Below are positions 60,287 through 64,000 of a stretch of 64,000 nucleotides of DNA, piece by piece. Below the pieces are notes generated by a model. The model did not search any database. It was not told the origin of the DNA and saw nothing but the letters and a program-made list of their open reading frames with translations. The DNA is from Devosia indica. Its GTDB lineage: Bacteria > Pseudomonadota > Alphaproteobacteria > Rhizobiales > Devosiaceae. Each line of letters opens with the position of its first letter. Position 1 is the stretch's first letter. The stretch spans positions 39,181-103,180 of the forward strand of contig NZ_PYVZ01000018.1 in the NCBI RefSeq assembly GCF_003056405.1. Reading direction: 5' to 3'. Both the position numbers and the translations under genes were made by a program.

Positions 60287-61573
60287 TTGAAAAAGAACCT
60301 GTTGATCATCGGCGCCGGAGGTGTCGCGCAAGTCGCTGCCTATAAGGCAGCAATGCACAATGATGTGCTCGGAGACATTCACATTGCCTCCCGCACGGTC
60401 GCGAAATGCGAGGCGCTGGTCGCCGGCATTCTCGAGAAAAAGGCGCTCAAGCGCCCGGGCATTCTGGCCGCCCACCAGCTCGACGCCATGGATGTCGAAG
60501 CGACCAAGGCCCTGATCCGGCAGACCAAGAGCCAGATCGTTCTCAATGCAGGATCGGCTTTCCTCAATATGAGCGTGCTCAGCGCCTGTATCGACATGGG
60601 CGTTGCCTATATCGACACGGCCATTCACGAGGATCCCAAAAAGATCTGCGAGACGCCGCCCTGGTACGGCAATTACGAGTGGAAGCGCCGCGAGGACTGC
60701 GAGCGCAAGGGCGTGACTGCCATTCTGGGCGCCGGGTTCGACCCCGGTGTGGTCAATGCCTATGCCGCGCTGGCCGCCAATGCCTATTTCGACCGGATCG
60801 ACAGCATCGACATCATCGATGTCAATGCGGGCAGCCATGGCCGCTATTTTGCGACCAATTTCGACCCCGAGATCAATTTCCGGGAATTCACCGGCACGGT
60901 GTGGAGCTGGCAACAGAGCCAGTGGACGGCGAACAAGATGTTCGAGGTCAAGCGCACCGACGATCTGCCGGTGGTGGGCGAACACACGACCTATCTGACC
61001 GGCCATGACGAGATCCATTCGCTCTCGGCCAATCTTGGCGTGCCCGATATCCGCTTCTGGATGGGCTTTGGCGAGCACTACATCAACGTGTTCACGGTGC
61101 TGAACAAGCTCGGCCTGCTCTCCGAGCAGCCTGTCACCACCGCCGAGGGCCTTGAAGTGGTGCCGCTCAAGGTGGTCAAGGCCGTGTTGCCCGACCCGAT
61201 GTCGCTGGCGCCCGATTATTCCGGCAAGACCTTTATCGGCGACCTGATCAAGGGCGAGCGCGACGGGATCGAGACCGAATTGCTGGTCTACAATATCTCG
61301 GACCACGAAGACGCCTTTGCCGAAACCAACAGCCAGGCGATTTCCTATACTGCCGGGGTTCCGGCAATTGCCGCGGCGATGCTGATCGCCAAGGGCGATT
61401 GGGAATGCCATCGCATGGCCAATATCGAGGAACTGCCGCCCGTGCCGTTCCTGGACCTGTTGGGCCGGATCGGCCTGCCGACCCGCATCCGCGACGAAAA
61501 GGGTGATCGCGCGTTCGATCCCGCCGAGTTCGGCGAGACCCGACAGGCGCGGCCAAAGGTGCGCCAGGCTTAA
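60287..61573 (+). CDS. Carboxynorspermidine/carboxyspermidine dehydrogenase (saccharopine-dehydrogenase-like)
   Basis: This enzyme condenses aspartate semialdehyde with putrescine or diaminopropane and reduces the product with NADPH. NspC then decarboxylates that product to (nor)spermidine. The 428-residue protein has the Rossmann motif LLIIGAGGVAQVAAYKAA at the N-terminus. Family blocks include AVILGAGFDPGVVNAYAALA-type sequence, the segment GSHGRYFATNFDPEINFREF and TAGVPAIAAAMLIAKGDWEC. It starts with TTG 60287; the Shine-Dalgarno is weak. A terminator closes the two-gene operon. Confidence 0.92.
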   Translation: MKKNLLIIGAGGVAQVAAYKAAMHNDVLGDIHIASRTVAKCEALVAGILEKKALKRPGILAAHQLDAMDVEATKALIRQTKSQIVLNAGSAFLNMSVLSACIDMGVAYIDTAIHEDPKKICETPPWYGNYEWKRREDCERKGVTAILGAGFDPGVVNAYAALAANAYFDRIDSIDIIDVNAGSHGRYFATNFDPEINFREFTGTVWSWQQSQWTANKMFEVKRTDDLPVVGEHTTYLTGHDEIHSLSANLGVPDIRFWMGFGEHYINVFTVLNKLGLLSEQPVTTAEGLEVVPLKVVKAVLPDPMSLAPDYSGKTFIGDLIKGERDGIETELLVYNISDHEDAFAETNSQAISYTAGVPAIAAAMLIAKGDWECHRMANIEELPPVPFLDLLGRIGLPTRIRDEKGDRAFDPAEFGETRQARPKVRQA

Positions 61574-61581
61574 GATCGAAG

Positions 61582-61607
61582 CGGCCGGGTTTTCCCGGCC
61601 GTTTTTT
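61582..61607 (+). terminator. Intrinsic terminator of the polyamine operon
   Basis: CGGCCGGG-TTTT-CCCGGCCG is a perfect 8-bp stem (61582-61601) followed by six T. Confidence 0.95.
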
Positions 61608-61704
61608 CTTTTCTGCATGTATTCAAAGAGCGTTCCGCGATGCGTCAGGGCATGCCGAAGGGCCGGATGGCCCTGAGCCTCCGGGTTTGAAGTGGACGTA
61701 TCCC

Positions 61705-61936
61705 GAGGCGCGTGCGTCTCAGTAAAACTAAGTAATAGAGACGTCGCCGCCTCGGGATACCGGGTTTCTCCTGCCGTCGTGGCCCCTATTGATCGCTCGT
61801 CGCAAGGTGGCCCGACTGGCAGGCGAGCCCTGGAGCGAATCCAGTCTCACCGGCTCCTCCCGCAACTGTTCGCTGCAGTCCGCCCATCGCGGGAGAGATG
61901 GGGGGAGGATAAGGGAGGTTTTGGGCGCGGGGATAA
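61705..61936 (+). repeat. Long intergenic repeat, copy B
   Basis: It matches copy A (54315-54624, - strand) nearly base for base outside the extra middle segment of copy A. It starts GAGGCGCGTGCGTCTC and ends GGGAGGTTTTGGG. No gene with family resemblance is seen; short open frames across it are not supported by any start signal. Confidence 0.9.
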
Positions 61937-61970
61937 AGTTGTGGGGCACATTCTGCTCCCAACCACCGCT

Positions 61971-62110
61971 TGTCATCCCGGCCCCCGGGTCGCCGCGCGC
62001 CCGAGGATAAACTCTGGCCGGGACCTATCTTGAAACCTAGTATCCAGTCACCGCTCGCATTGGGTCGGAAAGCATTTCAGGATGGGCCCCGGGTCAAGCC
62101 CGGGGTGACA
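61971..62110. repeat. TCATCCCGG/GGGGTGACA palindromic extragenic element
   Basis: The block opens with TGTCATCCCGGCCCCCGGG and closes with CCCCGGGTCAAGCCCGGGGT and GACA, an inverted pair of the dispersed repeat familiar from many alphaproteobacterial genomes. The inner part is unstructured and has no gene. Confidence 0.75.
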
Positions 62111-62162
62111 GTCAGTGGGGGTTGTCGTTTTCGAGTTCCGCGACATCATTTCTAGTGAATAC

Positions 62163-62207
62163 CCCCACCTAACCTCCCCCTGTTTCAGGGGGAGGCCGGG
62201 TGGGGGT
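62163..62207. repeat. Short palindromic repeat, same family as 25203-25314
   Basis: CCCCCACC at the left and GGTGGGGG at the right enclose CCTCCCCCTGTTTCAGGGGGAGG. The left half is identical to the reverse complement of 25295-25316. The stretch 62208-62364 that follows holds no gene I can support. Confidence 0.85.
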
Positions 62208-62364
62208 GCCTCGTGCCGCCGAGAGGCAGAAACCGACCCCATTATGGTCGTTCCACTTGCTTACTGAGTCCCCAATTAGCCGACTTTGCCATCGGTCCAA
62301 AGCCGCCGCTAAAGCAGTCCGTATCGGGCAAGCAAAGGTGCTTGCGGGATGCCAAGTCAACTCA

Positions 62365-63396
62365 TTACACCCCGTAAAATTCCTGCCAAAACTCCAGATT
62401 GCCTGGCTCAAGTGGAACGTCTTTGCTGGAAAACTCTTTGGCAATCACCGCATATGCGTCAGGATCATCTAGCATCGCGTCAACAGCAGCTAGATGCTTC
62501 GCGAGTTCTTTCGCTCTGGCTGCATGCCAGAGCACCTGCCTTGTTTCCAAATTGACCAACTGCTTCAACGCAGCTTCCTGGTACTCATGGCCGAAGTTCA
62601 ACATGTCTATCGCATAGTGGTGTCCGTAGTGGTCCGCGATCATTGCCTTAAGAACCTCCGTACCTCCGACCTTGGAATACATCTTAGCAACTGCGGAAGT
62701 CGCATTATCGAAGTCCAGTAGTGGATCAGTATCGCTTAGTTCTGCCTTCAATGTCGCCACGCTGATGGCGTCTTTGGCTTTTTCTAGCTGCGAAATATAT
62801 TGCTTTAGCTTGTCGGCCTCCGCCTCGTAGTTCAAAAGTTCATCTTGCGCCTCGCTCAATTTAGCCAGCACAGCAGCGTGCTCTGCTGGGTCTATTGCCG
62901 TCGGGGTCGGTAGTGATGCGATCAGGTCGGGCAATTTCTGGAGGAACAGCTTTCGCTTCGTGTCCCACTTCGTGTCGGACTTATTTGCAAGCTCGTGTTC
63001 CTCCAACGCTTCCCGTAGCTGATTGTACGCGACATCGTCGTCTACCCGGATCACCTGAGTTCCAAGGAGCACGTCTTTTACGTCTGAATAGCTTAGGGGA
63101 GGGACGAGGATAGGGAAAATCTTATGACCTTTGACCCACGCAGCGCCAAGTTCGCTTAGGCAGAAATGGCTCTGGAAATAGTTCTGGGTAAGGACAAGGA
63201 CGACGACATTAGGTGCGACCATCTGATCCCGCATGTAGCCGACGAAGTTTTCCCCTGCTGGGATGCCATACCCTGGCAACGAGGAGCAGAATATCTCTCC
63301 CTCGGGAACGCCAATGCCGTCCTCTATGAGGTCAACGAGTGAAGCGACCAAGGGAGTATCCTTGGTCGCATGGCTTACGAATACCGATTTACTCAA
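62365..63396 (-). CDS. TIR-domain protein with coiled coil, candidate defence NADase
   Basis: This is a 343-residue protein. Residues 1-130 form a TIR domain: SKSVFVSHATKDTPLVASLV, then GIPAGENFVGYMRDQM and NYFQSHFCLSELGAAWVKG. Glu82 is in the position of the catalytic Glu of TIR NADases. A coiled coil spans about 172-222, and a helical C-terminal domain of about 120 residues is unrecognised. Codons are clearly AT-richer than in neighbouring genes, and insertion sequences and repeats flank it, suggesting transfer. TTG 63396 is the likely start because the TIR domain begins at once; the frame is open to ATG 63522. Confidence 0.82.
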   Translation of the reverse strand: MSKSVFVSHATKDTPLVASLVDLIEDGIGVPEGEIFCSSLPGYGIPAGENFVGYMRDQMVAPNVVVLVLTQNYFQSHFCLSELGAAWVKGHKIFPILVPPLSYSDVKDVLLGTQVIRVDDDVAYNQLREALEEHELANKSDTKWDTKRKLFLQKLPDLIASLPTPTAIDPAEHAAVLAKLSEAQDELLNYEAEADKLKQYISQLEKAKDAISVATLKAELSDTDPLLDFDNATSAVAKMYSKVGGTEVLKAMIADHYGHHYAIDMLNFGHEYQEAALKQLVNLETRQVLWHAARAKELAKHLAAVDAMLDDPDAYAVIAKEFSSKDVPLEPGNLEFWQEFYGV

Positions 63397-63591
63397 GAGT
63401 GCCCCGCATGTTCGCTGTTCGCGCGTAGTTAAATCACACGTGGCGCGGCCAAGCCAATCATGAGAGCCGGCTCCGCTTTGCCCGCCGCTTAATGTCTGTT
63501 GTTGCGGGTGGCTCATCCACAAGCCGCCAGTCCGCTGCCCACCCCATACCTGCCAACAAAGTGCAGAGCCCTCGGCTCAAGTGTTCAGCCC

Positions 63592-63874
63592 TGATAGATA
63601 CCTGACAGATGTTCTCAGACATGCCTGACACTGTTCGCAGTGTTTGGAGGTGTCGATGGCATGGTTGGCGAGGTCTGTCATGGATGAGCGGGTGGCGTTT
63701 TGCCAGTTGGCGGAATTGGAAGGAGCCAATGTGTCGGCGTTGTGCCAGCGCTTTGGCATCAGTCGGCAAACGGGTTACGTCTGGCTGGCGCGGTTGCGAG
63801 CCGGGGAAGGTGCTCAGGATCGTTCACGCCGGCCCCATACGAGCCCACGCCAGACCCCGGTGGCGCTGGAGCAG
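63592..63874 (+). mobile_element. 5' part of an IS481-type element, interrupted
   Basis: TGATAGATACCTGACAGATG at 63592 resembles the TGT/TGA...CTGACAGATGT terminal repeats of IS481 elements. It lies 64 bp before a transposase start. The element is broken near 63874 by another insertion sequence; its right end is outside the window. Confidence 0.7.
63656..63874 (+). pseudogene. IS481-family transposase, N-terminal fragment
   Basis: ATG 63656 opens a frame reading MAWLARSVMDERVAFCQLAE, then VSALCQRFGISRQTGYVWLA and AQDRSRRPHTSPRQTPVALE. This is the HTH start of IS481 transposases, where DRSRRPH is a hallmark. After 73 codons the similarity stops exactly where GGACTGTCAG, the end of another element, begins, so the gene is disrupted. 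GGAGG precedes the start. Confidence 0.8.
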
Positions 63875-64000
63875 GGACTGTCAGTAATTTCGTGTGTGGC
63901 GGGCGATTGCATATTACGCCGCCATGGCTCGGATGAAGCGCTCGCCGAAGATTACAGCGAACTGCGCCTTGGCCATGGACCATTCACGTGGCGGCATTTT
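63875..64000 (-). mobile_element. IS256-type insertion sequence, end fragment (continues beyond window)
   Basis: GGACTGTCAGTAATTTCGTG at 63875-63894 is a typical IS256-family terminal repeat. The element's transposase runs toward it on the - strand. Only one end is visible, so the target duplication cannot be checked here. Confidence 0.75.
63914..64000 (-). CDS. IS256-family transposase, C-terminal end (partial)
   Basis: The last 28 codons read KMPPREWSMAKAQFAVIFGE and end ERFIRAMAA before TAA (63914-63916). The P-REW and QFA-I-FG-RF pattern is the conserved C-terminus of IS256 (mutator-type) transposases. The rest of the gene lies beyond base 64000. Confidence 0.8.
   Translation of the reverse strand, partial: KMPPREWSMAKAQFAVIFGERFIRAMAA

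Noticed and set aside
61692..62033. Short open frame within repeat copy B, similar to frames in copy A.
   Set aside because: The similarity follows from the DNA repeat itself. The frame is interrupted or shifted in copy A by the extra segment, and no ribosome binding site is seen.

Overview
The window is a high-GC, densely packed bacterial chromosome segment. The gene repertoire points to an alphaproteobacterium of the order Hyphomicrobiales, most like Devosia and relatives: UrtABCDE urea transport, ureDABCEFG with ureJ, HWE-family histidine kinases, DUF2336, an OxyR/KatG pair, GANTC sites, and repeats containing TCATCCCGG and GGGGTGACA. The genus is an inference from gene content and was not tested.

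Region 1 (1-10.5 kb) is a glycogen operon on the + strand: glgP (5' end outside the window), glgB, glgC, glgA, pgm and glgX. The last four are linked by short translational overlaps. Region 2 (10.5-12.1 kb) is a divergent TetR regulator and short-chain dehydrogenase sharing an intergenic region with two copies of a palindromic operator. Region 3 (12.1-20.2 kb) is a urease operon on the - strand, ureD-A-J-B-(unknown)-C-(YrhK)-(MliC-like)-(membrane protein)-E-F-(DUF3995)-G. Five non-canonical genes are embedded in it, four of them membrane or secreted proteins. Region 4 (20.3-31.4 kb) has a small secreted acidic protein, the urea ABC transporter urtABCDE, and a divergent two-component system. 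Its hybrid kinase carries an NCS1 permease-like sensor and an eight-cysteine cluster, followed by a LuxR-type response regulator. The layout suggests that this system senses a nitrogen compound and controls urea uptake. A strongly structured intergenic stretch ending in a UUCG-capped terminator follows and may be a small RNA.

Region 5 (31.5-37.8 kb) has an Lrp/AsnC regulator, then a NitT/TauT-type ABC transporter (binding protein, ATPase, permease) followed by an FdhF/YdeP-like molybdopterin oxidoreductase and a DUF2461 protein. Region 6 (37.8-51.8 kb) mixes housekeeping and stress genes: a trehalose-synthase-like GH13 enzyme and a TIM-barrel isomerase, the ABC-F factor EttA, an HWE kinase with a receiver protein, an alpha/beta hydrolase, a host-attachment-family protein, RarD, divergent oxyR/katG, and a DUF2336 protein. 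Region 7 (51.8-54.3 kb) is a LysR regulator divergent from an AhpD-like protein and an SDR.

Region 8 (54.3-61.9 kb) is bounded by two inverted copies of a 230-310 bp intergenic repeat. Inside are an ArsR-methyltransferase regulator with a perfect 24-bp palindromic operator, metF, a Pro/Glu-rich anchored protein, a TerB-DnaJ protein, the RNase P RNA gene, a 49-residue secreted peptide, and a two-gene carboxy(nor)spermidine pathway. Region 9 (61.9-64 kb) looks like an accessory island: three kinds of palindromic repeat, an AT-richer TIR-domain gene that is a candidate defence NADase, and an IS481-type transposase gene interrupted by an IS256-type element that runs off the window.
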